From positions 1-64,000 of the forward strand of contig NZ_JAYFFH010000002.1 in the NCBI RefSeq assembly GCF_036289385.1: 64,000 nt of DNA, in the 5' to 3' direction. Positions 43,397-52,088 of this stretch are shown in pieces. The notes beneath the pieces are model-generated. The model saw nothing but the letters and a program-made list of their open reading frames with translations, searched no databases and was not told the origin of the DNA. The DNA is from Anaerofustis butyriciformans (lineage in GTDB: Bacteria; Bacillota; Clostridia; Eubacteriales; Anaerofustaceae). Numbering within the stretch: position 1 is the stretch's first letter; each line of letters starts with the position of its first letter. The translations under genes were made by a program, and so were the position numbers.

Positions 43397-45998
43397 ATTT
43401 ACAATTTCTTATTCTCTTTAATAACTGAATTATAGGTAAGTTTAATAATGCAAGGCCATATACTGTAAATAATTGACTCATATTAAGAGTTTGAACTGAG
43501 AATAACCCTTGCATAGCAGGTATTAATAATACTGCATTTAAAAGAACAAAACCTATAAGGAAAGCTCCTTGCATATATTTATTGTTAAAAAATCTCTTTG
43601 TAAAAAGTACCGGCTTCATTGCTTTACAGTTATATCCATGAACAAGTCTAGATAAACAAAGTGTTGCAAACGCCATTGTACTTGCGAGAAGTGCATTGCC
43701 GTCTTGATATCCGATATAGAATGCTATAACAGTCATAACTCCTATAACAAAACCTTCTGTTCCTACACTTGTTAAGAATTTCTTATTCATAATAGATTCA
43801 TCTTTTGGTCTTGGAGGCATGTTCATAACATCAGGATTATGAGGTTCAAGACCAAGTGCGATTGCAGGTAGAGAATCTGTTAATAGATTTATGAATAATA
43901 AGTGTACCGGAGCAAATGGAACAGGAAGAGCTGCCAAAGAAGCAAAAAGAACAACAAGGATTGCCGCAAAGTTTCCTGAAATAAGGAATTGTATTGCTCT
44001 TTTTATATTATTATAAACGTTTCTTCCGTTTTCAACTGCTTTTACGATTGTTGCAAAGTTATCATCTGTTAAAACCATAGATGATGCATCTTTTGATACT
44101 TCTGTACCTGTTATACCCATTGCAACCCCTACATCAGCTTGTTTTAATGCTGGTGCGTCATTTACGCCGTCCCCAGTCATAGAAACTATATTGCCTTTTT
44201 CCTGCCAAGCTCTAACGATTCTTATTTTATGTTCAGGAGAAACTCTGGCATACACGCTTATGTTTTCTACGAAGTCTTTAAGTTCTTCATCGCTCATGTT
44301 TTCTATTACACTGCCTTCACAAGCTTCACTTTCATCTTTTAAAATACCAATTCTCTTAGCGATTGCAGAAGCTGTTACTTTATGGTCTCCTGTAATCATA
44401 ATAGGTTTAATACCTGCTTTGATACATTCTTCAACTGCTGCTTTACTTTCTTCTCTTGGCGGGTCCATCATTGAAATAAGCCCAAGGAAAGTAAGCCCGT
44501 TTTCATCTTCAAGTTCTAATGTTTTTTCTTCATCAAAGTTTTTATAGCATACACCAAGAACTCTTAAACCGTTTCTTGAGTATTCCATATTTTGTTTTTT
44601 TATTTTTTCTTTATCTTCATCAGTAATTTCTACGGTATTACCATCTTTTACTATGTGTGTAGCTCTGTCTAAAATAACATCAATGGCACCTTTTGTTATC
44701 ATAACGTAAGTATCTTTAATATTATTTAGAGTAGACATAAGTTTACGATCACTATCAAAAGGAATTTCACTTAATCTTTGATATTTATTTCTTAAATTAA
44801 GAGCACTATAACCATACTTTTCGCCTAAGTTAATAAGAGCTGTTTCTGTTGGATCTCCGATTTCATTTCCATCAATATTTGTAGAGTCATTACAAAGAAT
44901 GCTGTATAAAAGAAGACTTGACTGTGAATTATCATGTATATCTATCTTATCTGAAGTTATATCTTTTTCATTTACATAATAGTTTTCAACAGTCATTTTA
45001 TTTTGTGTTAAAGTACCTGTTTTATCAGAACAAATTATTGATACACTACCTAAACCTTCAACGGCTTGAAGTTTACGAATAATAGCACCTTCTTTTGCCA
45101 TTTTTTGTGTACCAAAAGCAAGAACTATAGTTACAATAGAGCTTAATGCCTCAGGAATTGCAGCAACGGCAAGAGCTACCGCAAATAAGAATGCATCTGT
45201 AACATTTCCTCCTTGTACTACTTGAAGCCCAAATAAAAGAGCACATAATACAAGAATTGCAATTGAAAGTTTTTGTCCAAATTTATCAAGGTTTACTTGA
45301 AGAGGTGTTTTCTTTTCCTGAGTATTTTTAAGCATACTTGCAATTTTACCTACTTCGGTATCCATTGCAATACCCGTTACAACAAAGCTCGCTCTTCCGT
45401 AAGTTACAAAACTTCCGGAATAAACCATATTTCTTCTATCTCCCAAAGGAAGTTCACCTTCTAAAGTTTCCTCTGTTTTTTCAACTGCCAAGCTTTCACC
45501 TGTTAGAGCACTTTCATCAACTTTCAAACTTGAACATTCGATTATTCTACCGTCAGCCGGTATAAAATCCCCTGCTTCAAGATGAACTTCATCTCCTATG
45601 GTAACTTCTCTGCTTGGTATTTCAATTACAATACCATCTCTCATTACCTTTGCGTTTGGCGATGAAAGCTGTTTCAAACTGTTTAAAGACTGCTCTGCCT
45701 TTATTGTTTGAACAGTTCCTAAAATTGCATTGATTGTAATAACAACCAAAATTACTGCCGCACTCTCAACTTCTCCTAGAAACATCGATATTATTGCAGA
45801 AGCAATAAGAATAATAACAAGGAAATCCTTGTATTGTTCAAGGAAAATTTGTAAAACAGTTTTCTTTTTACCTTCGCTTAATTCGTTGTAGCCGTATTTT
45901 TCTTGATTTTTTTTAGCTTGTTCACTGCTTAAGCCTTCGGTTGTACCATTAATTTCTTTTCTTACATCATTAAAATCCTGATTGTAATAATTACCCAT
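43395..45998 (-). CDS. P-type cation ATPase (PMCA/SERCA type), likely Mn2+/Ca2+ exporter
   Basis: 867 aa from ATG 45998; earlier in-frame ATGs lack an SD. Cation ATPase N-domain at the front, LTGES (actuator), ICSDKTGTLTQNKM (phosphorylated Asp, about 330), TGDGVNDAPALKQADVG (hinge). Ion-site motifs are AAIPEAL in M4 and FINLLTDSLPAIALG in M6. By sequence it is a Ca2+-type pump, but its leader is a yybP-ykoY Mn riboswitch that would turn it on at high Mn2+, as for L. lactis YoaB. Mn2+ export is therefore the best guess. Confidence 0.93.
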   Translation of the reverse strand: MGNYYNQDFNDVRKEINGTTEGLSSEQAKKNQEKYGYNELSEGKKKTVLQIFLEQYKDFLVIILIASAIISMFLGEVESAAVILVVITINAILGTVQTIKAEQSLNSLKQLSSPNAKVMRDGIVIEIPSREVTIGDEVHLEAGDFIPADGRIIECSSLKVDESALTGESLAVEKTEETLEGELPLGDRRNMVYSGSFVTYGRASFVVTGIAMDTEVGKIASMLKNTQEKKTPLQVNLDKFGQKLSIAILVLCALLFGLQVVQGGNVTDAFLFAVALAVAAIPEALSSIVTIVLAFGTQKMAKEGAIIRKLQAVEGLGSVSIICSDKTGTLTQNKMTVENYYVNEKDITSDKIDIHDNSQSSLLLYSILCNDSTNIDGNEIGDPTETALINLGEKYGYSALNLRNKYQRLSEIPFDSDRKLMSTLNNIKDTYVMITKGAIDVILDRATHIVKDGNTVEITDEDKEKIKKQNMEYSRNGLRVLGVCYKNFDEEKTLELEDENGLTFLGLISMMDPPREESKAAVEECIKAGIKPIMITGDHKVTASAIAKRIGILKDESEACEGSVIENMSDEELKDFVENISVYARVSPEHKIRIVRAWQEKGNIVSMTGDGVNDAPALKQADVGVAMGITGTEVSKDASSMVLTDDNFATIVKAVENGRNVYNNIKRAIQFLISGNFAAILVVLFASLAALPVPFAPVHLLFINLLTDSLPAIALGLEPHNPDVMNMPPRPKDESIMNKKFLTSVGTEGFVIGVMTVIAFYIGYQDGNALLASTMAFATLCLSRLVHGYNCKAMKPVLFTKRFFNNKYMQGAFLIGFVLLNAVLLIPAMQGLFSVQTLNMSQLFTVYGLALLNLPIIQLLKRIRNCK

Positions 45999-46032
45999 AC
46001 TTTTCTTTCCTTTCATAATCATACCGTACAAT

Positions 46033-46076
46033 AAAAAAGAGACTTTTATTGTACTTTAATATACAATAAAAGTCTC
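46033..46076 (-). terminator. Riboswitch expression-platform terminator
   Basis: Perfect 15-bp stem (46076-46062 with 46053-46039) followed by TTTTTTAT. Its 5' arm contains the bases that form the aptamer's P1 3' strand, so aptamer and terminator exclude each other. Confidence 0.88.
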
Positions 46077-46164
46077 GCTGTTTCATTATGATACGGATAG
46101 ATTTAGTATCTATCGAGATTGGCGACATCATACACACTATACGTGCCAGCTACTCCCTTTTATT
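46065..46164 (-). ncRNA. yybP-ykoY manganese riboswitch
   Basis: Minus-strand hallmarks: GGGAGTAGCTG at the 5' side and CAGCGAGACTTT at the 3' side, with P1 closed by AATAAAAG (46164-46157) and CTTTTATT (46072-46065). Between them are two arms, including TATGATGTCGCC and GATAGAT...ATCTATC. Mn2+ binding should stabilise P1 and prevent the terminator, switching the P-type ATPase on. Confidence 0.88.
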
Positions 46165-46171
46165 AGTAAAT

Positions 46172-46200
46172 AATATACATTAAAATACGGAAAAAATCAA
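46172..46200 (-). promoter_or_regulatory. Promoter of the riboswitch-ATPase transcript
   Basis: Minus strand TTGATT (46200-46195), 17 bp, TATATT (46177-46172), about 8 bases before the aptamer. Confidence 0.65.
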
Positions 46201-46294
46201 CAAGAAAATAATTAATTTACAATTATTGTTTGTAAAATTTTTATGTAATATTCCATATGATTAATACATATAAAAAAGGAGTAATATACTACTT

Positions 46295-47311
46295 TTAATC
46301 ATTCATATTTACATAAGAACTTAGAGGAAAAGTAATAATAACGGCAGTCTTTGCATTTTCCTGTGAAAGAATTTCTATTTTATGATATAAGCTGTCGCAT
46401 AAGGTTTTGCATATATAAAGTCCCATGCCGGTTGATTTATATACCTTTCTGCCATTTTCACCTGTAAAACCTTTATCGAATACTTTTGGAAGATCACTTC
46501 TCTTTATTCCTATTCCGTTATCCTCTATGTATAATTGTATACAGTCTTTTTTCTTTATGGTGTATATCCATATTTTTGCCTTTTCTTTTTTTGAATATTT
46601 TATGCTGTTTAATATAATTTGATTTATTATAAATTCAAGCCATTTGCTATCGGAATTTACATATACATTAAGCCCATTTATTTCAAGACTTATTTTACGT
46701 TGTATAAAATCTTTTTTATTTCTTAAAACAGCTGTTTTTACAACATCTTCAAGATTTACTTTTTTTATCACATAATCATTTTCTACATGTTTACATCTTG
46801 CATAATACAAAACCTGTTCCACAAGGTTATCTATCTTACCAATTTCCTCTTCTATACTTTCCGTTACATCATTTCTGTTATTTTCAATTATCATAGAAGA
46901 TGTTGCGATTGGAGTTTTTATTTCATGACACCAAAGCTCTATATAATCTTCTAAATCTTCGTTTTTTCTTTTAAACTCATTAACATTTTCTGACATGGAT
47001 TTATCTACAGTATACAAAACATCATTTAATATCTCTCCTTCAAGAAAATCCGCACTGCCAATAAGTTCGTTTATAAGATACTTCTTATCAAGCTTCTTTA
47101 AGTTTCTATATAACCTATTATAAAATCTTTTCTTTTTTTGATAATCTATCATAAAAGAAATAGAAGGTATAATTATCAAAAATATTAATATATTAATTTT
47201 TAGTATTACACTTACTTTAAATATAAAAAGAAAGAAAGCCGTTAAGAAAAATAAAAACACAAATAAACCTATGCTAAATGATCTATCTTTTAAATAATCT
47301 TTTAACTTCAT
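46295..47311 (-). CDS. Sensor histidine kinase, BceS-like intramembrane-sensing type
   Basis: 338 aa. Two helices at about 13-31 and 38-54 with almost no external loop, the intramembrane-sensing layout. His129 sits in LWCHEIKTPIATSSMI. HATPase boxes: NQIILNSIKYS, DNGIGIKRSDLPKVFDKGFTG, STGMGLYI. Such kinases sense antibiotic stress through a BceAB-type ABC transporter, but none is adjacent. The start overlaps the regulator stop (ATGA type). Confidence 0.9.
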   Translation of the reverse strand: MKLKDYLKDRSFSIGLFVFLFFLTAFFLFIFKVSVILKINILIFLIIIPSISFMIDYQKKKRFYNRLYRNLKKLDKKYLINELIGSADFLEGEILNDVLYTVDKSMSENVNEFKRKNEDLEDYIELWCHEIKTPIATSSMIIENNRNDVTESIEEEIGKIDNLVEQVLYYARCKHVENDYVIKKVNLEDVVKTAVLRNKKDFIQRKISLEINGLNVYVNSDSKWLEFIINQIILNSIKYSKKEKAKIWIYTIKKKDCIQLYIEDNGIGIKRSDLPKVFDKGFTGENGRKVYKSTGMGLYICKTLCDSLYHKIEILSQENAKTAVIITFPLSSYVNMND

Positions 47312-47973
47312 GATATTATATAACCCTGCCCCTTTTTAGTTTCTATAAAATGTCCAAGCCCTGCGCTTTCAAGTTTTCTTCTGAGTCTGTTTATATTTAC
47401 TGTCAATGTATTATCATCGACAAATGCATTATTATCCCAAAGATAATCCATAAGAGAATCTCTGGATACTATTTTAGACTTGTTTTTTATCAAAAAATGT
47501 AGAATTTTAAGTTCATTTTTACTTAAATCAAACTCTTTGTCATTATAAGTAAATGTACTTTTTGATAAATTTACCCTAACTCCCATATAAGAAATAGTAT
47601 CACTTACATTCTTATTTGCTCTTTTTAATAGTGCTTCTATTCTCGCAATTAGTATTCTTGGATTATAGGGTTTTGTAATATAATCATCTGCCCCATAATT
47701 TATACATATAAGCTCGTCCATTTCCGATGTTCTGCTCGTAAGCATTATTATTGGAATATCCGATGTTTTCCTTACTTCCTTACAGATATACTCTCCGTCA
47801 ATCATAGGTAAATTTATATCCAGTAAAACCAAATCAGAGTCACTGTTAATTATTACATCTACACTGTTTTTATAATCAGTTATCTCATCAACGTCATAGC
47901 CGTTATTACTTAAATATAAACCAAGTTCATTCCTTAATTTATTATCATCTTCAACTATTAATATTTTAGGCAT
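47308..47973 (-). CDS. OmpR/PhoB-type response regulator, partner of the BceS-like kinase
   Basis: 221 aa from ATG 47973 (SD AAGGAG); an earlier in-frame ATG is unsupported. Receiver: VEDD acidic pocket, phospho-acceptor Asp52 in LVLLDINLP, and TSR/KPYNP switch residues. The C-terminal winged helix has LSKNELKILHFLIKNK and DDNTLTVNINRLRRKLE, and ends KKGQGYII. BceR-type by partner. Confidence 0.92.
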   Translation of the reverse strand: MPKILIVEDDNKLRNELGLYLSNNGYDVDEITDYKNSVDVIINSDSDLVLLDINLPMIDGEYICKEVRKTSDIPIIMLTSRTSEMDELICINYGADDYITKPYNPRILIARIEALLKRANKNVSDTISYMGVRVNLSKSTFTYNDKEFDLSKNELKILHFLIKNKSKIVSRDSLMDYLWDNNAFVDDNTLTVNINRLRRKLESAGLGHFIETKKGQGYIIS

Positions 47974-48058
47974 ATCTTTTCTCCTTGTCTTTTTATATTT
48001 TAGCACAAGAAATTTTAATCCATGCTTAAAATTTTATTAATGATTGATTAATTTAAAA

Positions 48059-48082
48059 AAAACGGCAGATACTGCCGTTTTA
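48059..48082. terminator. Terminator hairpin
   Basis: AAAACGGCAG/CTGCCGTTTT with a 3-base loop, after the amidohydrolase. Confidence 0.75.
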
Positions 48083-49216
48083 AAATTCAATATTTCTATA
48101 AACAACCTTACCACCTTTTAAAGTAAGCAAAGGAATAATTAATCTGTCTGCGTTAAGCGTACCGCCATATTTATCATTAAACGTAAAGTCTTTTTCTTTT
48201 ATTTTTATAATGCATATATCTGCTGCAGTATTTTCTTTTAACGTAGATATATCCTCTAAATGCATCATTTTAGCAGGTCTTTCTATACACATCTTAGCAA
48301 GCTCCATAAGAGAAAAACCGAGATTTAAATACATTGACATTGTATAAGGAAGAGAGAATATAGGACGTTCATATACGTTATACGTCACAAGATCGGTACC
48401 TAATAAGTCCGGTTTAAATCCTTGTTTTAAGCTTTTGTTAATCATATCAAATGAAAAACTTCCTCTTCCGCTTGCAACATCAAATAAAACTCCTCTTTCT
48501 TTTGCCTTAAGAATTTCTTTATGGATTTCACCTTTTTCATTAAAAAGAGTCTGACCTTTTTGCTGATATATGTGAATCCATATATCATCTTTTCTTAAGA
48601 TATTTGCAATTTCAGTTATATTTGGTAAATTTTTAACATGAACCGACAAAGGTAATTTTAATTTATCTGCAATTTCAACTGCTTTTTCTAATGGGTTAAG
48701 CCCAAGTCCTCTCACCGAATTATGATCCATTCTTATTTTAAGACCGATTATAGTATCTTTATATTTATCTGTATAATATTTTATCATTTCTTCATTAAAA
48801 TACTTTGGATCTATATTTTCAAAATAATCCTCGGTTATAAGTCCGGTATTTGAAACGTTAAGATAACATTTTATGTTCATCATGGAAGTTAATATGACAT
48901 TTCTATAAAAGGATTCAAACGTAGACCAACCGGAAGATCCTTGATCTATCGCTGTAGTTACACCGCTTGGAAGCATTATTACATCGGGATTTAAGTTTAC
49001 ATCTCCTCCGCCGTAAAAAATATGAGTATGATTTTCTACAAGTCCTGGCATAACATAACATCCACTTGCATCTATCTTCTGCTTATATGAGATATTTTCA
49101 TCTTTACTTGGCTTATTTACGATCTTATCCTTTATTATATAAATATCTTCCTTTTTCTCTATATTTCTCAAAGGATCAATTATCGTACCATTTTCTATGA
49201 TAATATCATATTTCAT
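48080..49216 (-). CDS. Amidohydrolase/deacetylase-family metallohydrolase
   Basis: 378 aa. N- and C-terminal beta-sandwich segments (IIENGTIIDPLRNI; KENTAADICIIKI) flank a TIM barrel. Metal motif HTH in PGLVENHTHIF, the candidate bridging Lys in IIGLKIRMDH, His in LPLSVHVKN and WIHIYQQK, and Asp in LLGTDLVTYN. This matches the EF_0837/AHA_3915 subgroup linked to unusual amino-acid or amino-sugar amide breakdown. Usually a DgaE/DgaF-type aldolase gene is nearby; none here. Confidence 0.85.
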   Translation of the reverse strand: MKYDIIIENGTIIDPLRNIEKKEDIYIIKDKIVNKPSKDENISYKQKIDASGCYVMPGLVENHTHIFYGGGDVNLNPDVIMLPSGVTTAIDQGSSGWSTFESFYRNVILTSMMNIKCYLNVSNTGLITEDYFENIDPKYFNEEMIKYYTDKYKDTIIGLKIRMDHNSVRGLGLNPLEKAVEIADKLKLPLSVHVKNLPNITEIANILRKDDIWIHIYQQKGQTLFNEKGEIHKEILKAKERGVLFDVASGRGSFSFDMINKSLKQGFKPDLLGTDLVTYNVYERPIFSLPYTMSMYLNLGFSLMELAKMCIERPAKMMHLEDISTLKENTAADICIIKIKEKDFTFNDKYGGTLNADRLIIPLLTLKGGKVVYRNIEF

Positions 49217-49366
49217 GTTTTCACTTCCTTTATTGAAACTTATTTTAATTTATTATAAAAAATATAATTTATATAATCAATAAACTATAATATAAATAAA
49301 GCTATATATTTCTATTTAACAAAATAAAAATTTATGATATGATAATTACCTAATAGAGGTGAGAAA

Positions 49367-49822
49367 ATGAATACTTTTAAAATGGAAAAGAAAAATAAAA
49401 AAGTTTATGTAACTTTTGGACTTATAATATACGTTCTTGGAATTTTATCTATATTTAATACTTTCAGCATAGCAAAAAAAGCAGGACGAACAGTTGAAGG
49501 TCTTGAAATATTCTTTATTGCGTTAGTGTTTGTAATAGGAACAATAAATATTTTAAAAGCCTTTTTAGCAAAAGTATCTATAAGTGAAGACACAATAACA
49601 TTTTCAAGCGGAGTACTTCCGACAAAAACAGTAAAAAAAGATGAAATTGCAGCTATTTACAGACCTTATAACAACAAGTTTGTAATATATAAAAAGAACG
49701 GAAAGAAAATAACAATAAACTATATTTTTGATAACTTAAGAGAATTTCACAACAAGTTAAAAAAATTAAATGTATATATAACTCCAAACAAACAAAAAGC
49801 ATTAAATAAAGTAAACAAATAA
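49367..49822 (+). CDS. Small membrane protein with PH-like domain
   Basis: 151 aa. Two helices (VTFGLIIYVLGILSIFNTFS and LEIFFIALVFVIGTINILKAF) are followed by a short PH-like beta domain (KVSISEDTITFSSGVLPTKTVKKDEIAAIY). It shares the TM/PH plan of the proteins at 25.8-27.9 kb in single-module form. Function unknown. Confidence 0.68.
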   Translation: MNTFKMEKKNKKVYVTFGLIIYVLGILSIFNTFSIAKKAGRTVEGLEIFFIALVFVIGTINILKAFLAKVSISEDTITFSSGVLPTKTVKKDEIAAIYRPYNNKFVIYKKNGKKITINYIFDNLREFHNKLKKLNVYITPNKQKALNKVNK

Positions 49823-49842
49823 AAGAGCATATGCTCTTTTTT
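49821..49842 (+). terminator. Terminator
   Basis: Perfect palindrome AAAAGAGC-ATAT-GCTCTTTT plus T-tract. Confidence 0.7.
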
Positions 49843-49952
49843 ATTAAAAAATAAAATACATAATGAATATAATTTATCCTTTAAATTTCTACTTTTGAGT
49901 ATTATAATGTTAGCAATATTACTAAATTATTTATATTATCAGGAGAGAAAAA

Positions 49953-50786
49953 ATGGACAAAAACAAAGATATATTACTTATAAATGACCTGCCGGGTGTT
50001 GGAAAAGTTGCATTATCCGCAATGATGCCGATAGTTTCTTCCCTTGGATTTAGAGTGCATAACTTACCAACAGCAATAGTATCAAACACTCTTGATTATG
50101 GTTTGTTTGAAATAATGGATATGACAGACTACATGGAAAAGACAATTGATATATGGAATAAATTAAATTTTAAATTCGATTGTATTTGCACAGGATTTAT
50201 TAACTCAGATCCTCAGGTTGAATTAATAGAAAAAATAATAAAAGACAACAAAGAAAAATCTCCAATAGTAATGGTTGACCCTATTATGGGTGATGACGGC
50301 AAGTTATATTTGGGACTTAGCGAAAATGTTGTAAAAAACATGAGAAAAATGTGTTCTATGGCGGATATAGTAACACCAAATTTAACGGAAGCATCTTTTA
50401 TATTATATGATGAAATGAAAAAAACAGCTTTAACCAAAGAAGAAATAAAAGAGTATATAGACGAATTTAAAAAAATAGGTTCAAAATCTGTTGTAATTAC
50501 AAGCGTAAAACACAAAGAAGATAATAATTACTATATAGAAGGATATTCACACTTTGAAGACGATTATTTTTCTATTCCTTATGATTATATAAACGTACGT
50601 TTCCCAGGAACGGGAGATGTATTCTCAGCGGTTTTAATAACAAAATTCTTAAAAGGACTTACATTAAAAGAATCATGCAAAGCTGCTTCGGATTTTGTAA
50701 GAAAAGCTATGGAAAAAGACGAAAAAATCGTTGTAGACAAAAGAATGGGAATGAACATAGAAGATAATCTTCAATTTTTAAAATAA
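49953..50786 (+). CDS. Pyridoxamine/pyridoxal kinase (PfkB superfamily)
   Basis: 277 aa. It opens with NDLPGVGKVALSAMMPIVSSLG and PTAIVSNT, typical of Firmicutes pyridoxamine kinases (PdxY/PdxK group). The active site FPGTGDVFSAVL holds the catalytic Asp, and DPIMGDDGKLY is the magnesium/phosphate segment. It phosphorylates vitamin B6 vitamers. The next gene, an FMN-split-barrel protein, is 12 bases downstream and may use related substrates. SD AGGAGAG. Confidence 0.9.
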   Translation: MDKNKDILLINDLPGVGKVALSAMMPIVSSLGFRVHNLPTAIVSNTLDYGLFEIMDMTDYMEKTIDIWNKLNFKFDCICTGFINSDPQVELIEKIIKDNKEKSPIVMVDPIMGDDGKLYLGLSENVVKNMRKMCSMADIVTPNLTEASFILYDEMKKTALTKEEIKEYIDEFKKIGSKSVVITSVKHKEDNNYYIEGYSHFEDDYFSIPYDYINVRFPGTGDVFSAVLITKFLKGLTLKESCKAASDFVRKAMEKDEKIVVDKRMGMNIEDNLQFLK

Positions 50787-50798
50787 AAGAGGTTTAAT

Positions 50799-51293
50799 AT
50801 GAGAAGAAAAGATAGAGAAATGGATAAAAATTTTGCCCTTGACGTTTTGAAAAAGTCACCATATGTAGTTTTATCATTAACCGATGAAAACAACAATCCA
50901 TACTGTATACCAATAAGCATTGTACTTGAAGAAAATCATTTATACTTTCACTGTGCAATGGAAGGAAAAAAGATAGACTTACTTAAAAACAACAATCAAA
51001 TCTGCATATGCGCTGTATCAAGGTGCAGACCAAAACCTGAAGAGTTTACAATGGAATTTGAAAGTGCGGTTTTATATGGAAAAGCAGAGGAAGTAAAAGA
51101 AAAAGAAGAAAAGATACATGCATTAAAATTAATATGCCTTAGATATGCAAAAAGCAATATGGAAATGTTTGATGATGCAATAAACAGAAGTTTGGAAAGA
51201 ACAAATGTAATAAAAATAAATATAGATGAAATAACAGGAAAAAGAAAAAAATATTCTAAAGAAGGAAAAGAACTTAAATACGGTGAAAATTAA
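50799..51293 (+). CDS. Pyridoxamine 5'-phosphate oxidase-like flavin protein (NimA/YhhW-like)
   Basis: 164 aa. Split-barrel FMN-binding fold: PYVVLSLTDENNNPYCIPIS, LYFHCAMEGKKIDLLKNNNQICICAV, and FESAVLYGKAEEV. The family includes NimA nitroimidazole reductases and uncharacterised flavoproteins; the gene sits next to a B6 kinase. SD AGAGG. Terminator follows. Confidence 0.85.
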   Translation: MRRKDREMDKNFALDVLKKSPYVVLSLTDENNNPYCIPISIVLEENHLYFHCAMEGKKIDLLKNNNQICICAVSRCRPKPEEFTMEFESAVLYGKAEEVKEKEEKIHALKLICLRYAKSNMEMFDDAINRSLERTNVIKINIDEITGKRKKYSKEGKELKYGEN

Positions 51294-51318
51294 AAAACGC
51301 ACAAAAGTGCGTTTTTTT
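51294..51318. terminator. Bidirectional terminator
   Basis: AAAACGCAC/GTGCGTTTT with loop AAAA between convergent genes. Confidence 0.8.
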
Positions 51319-51946
51319 ATATCGTACCAAAAATTCTATCTCCTGCATCTCCAAGTCCAGGAAGAATATAACCATGTTCATTTAAACATTCATCTATTAC
51401 AGCAGTATATATATCCACATCAGGATGTTCTTTTTGAAGTTTTTCTATTCCCTCCGGAGAAGATATTATACATAAAAATTTAATATGTTTAATTCCTCTT
51501 TCTTTTAATTTGTCAATAGCATCAACTGCAGAACCGCCGGTTGCAAGCATTGGGTCAACAACATAAGCGTCCATAGTTTCATAATTGTTTGGCATTTTAA
51601 AATAATATTCTTCTGCTTTTAGAGTTCTTTCGTTTCTTTCAAGACCTATATGACCTACTTTAGCATTTGGAAGAAGTTCAAGCATTCCATCCATCATTCC
51701 AAGTCCTGCTCTAAGTATTGGTATAACCGTTATATTATCATTTATAATCTTTTCACCTGTTGTTTCACAAAGGGGAGTTTTTATTTTTTCTTTCTTTATT
51801 TCAACGTTTCTTACTGCTTCATAACCGATAAATAAAGATAACTTTTTTACTGTTTCCCTAAAATCTTTTATGTTTGTTTTTTCATCTCTTAAAGTTGATA
51901 CATAATCTTTAATAATAGGGTGATCAAGGATAATTACTTGTGACAT
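51317..51946 (-). CDS. upp: Uracil phosphoribosyltransferase
   Basis: 209 aa, standard length. PRPP loop DPMLATGGSAVDAI (about 130-143), the VPILRAGLGMMDG strand and the uracil-binding end YILPGLGDAGDRIFG. It salvages uracil to UMP. Monocistronic. Confidence 0.96.
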   Translation of the reverse strand: MSQVIILDHPIIKDYVSTLRDEKTNIKDFRETVKKLSLFIGYEAVRNVEIKKEKIKTPLCETTGEKIINDNITVIPILRAGLGMMDGMLELLPNAKVGHIGLERNERTLKAEEYYFKMPNNYETMDAYVVDPMLATGGSAVDAIDKLKERGIKHIKFLCIISSPEGIEKLQKEHPDVDIYTAVIDECLNEHGYILPGLGDAGDRIFGTI

Positions 51947-52088
51947 ATCACTACCTCATTTCGATTTATATTACTAAAGTTATTTTATTACAAACAGATT
52001 ATAAAGGCAATTATTTAATTATTAAAATTTTCTTACGAAACTATGGTAAAATAATGATAAATACTAAAACAATTAAAATGGTGAAAAA

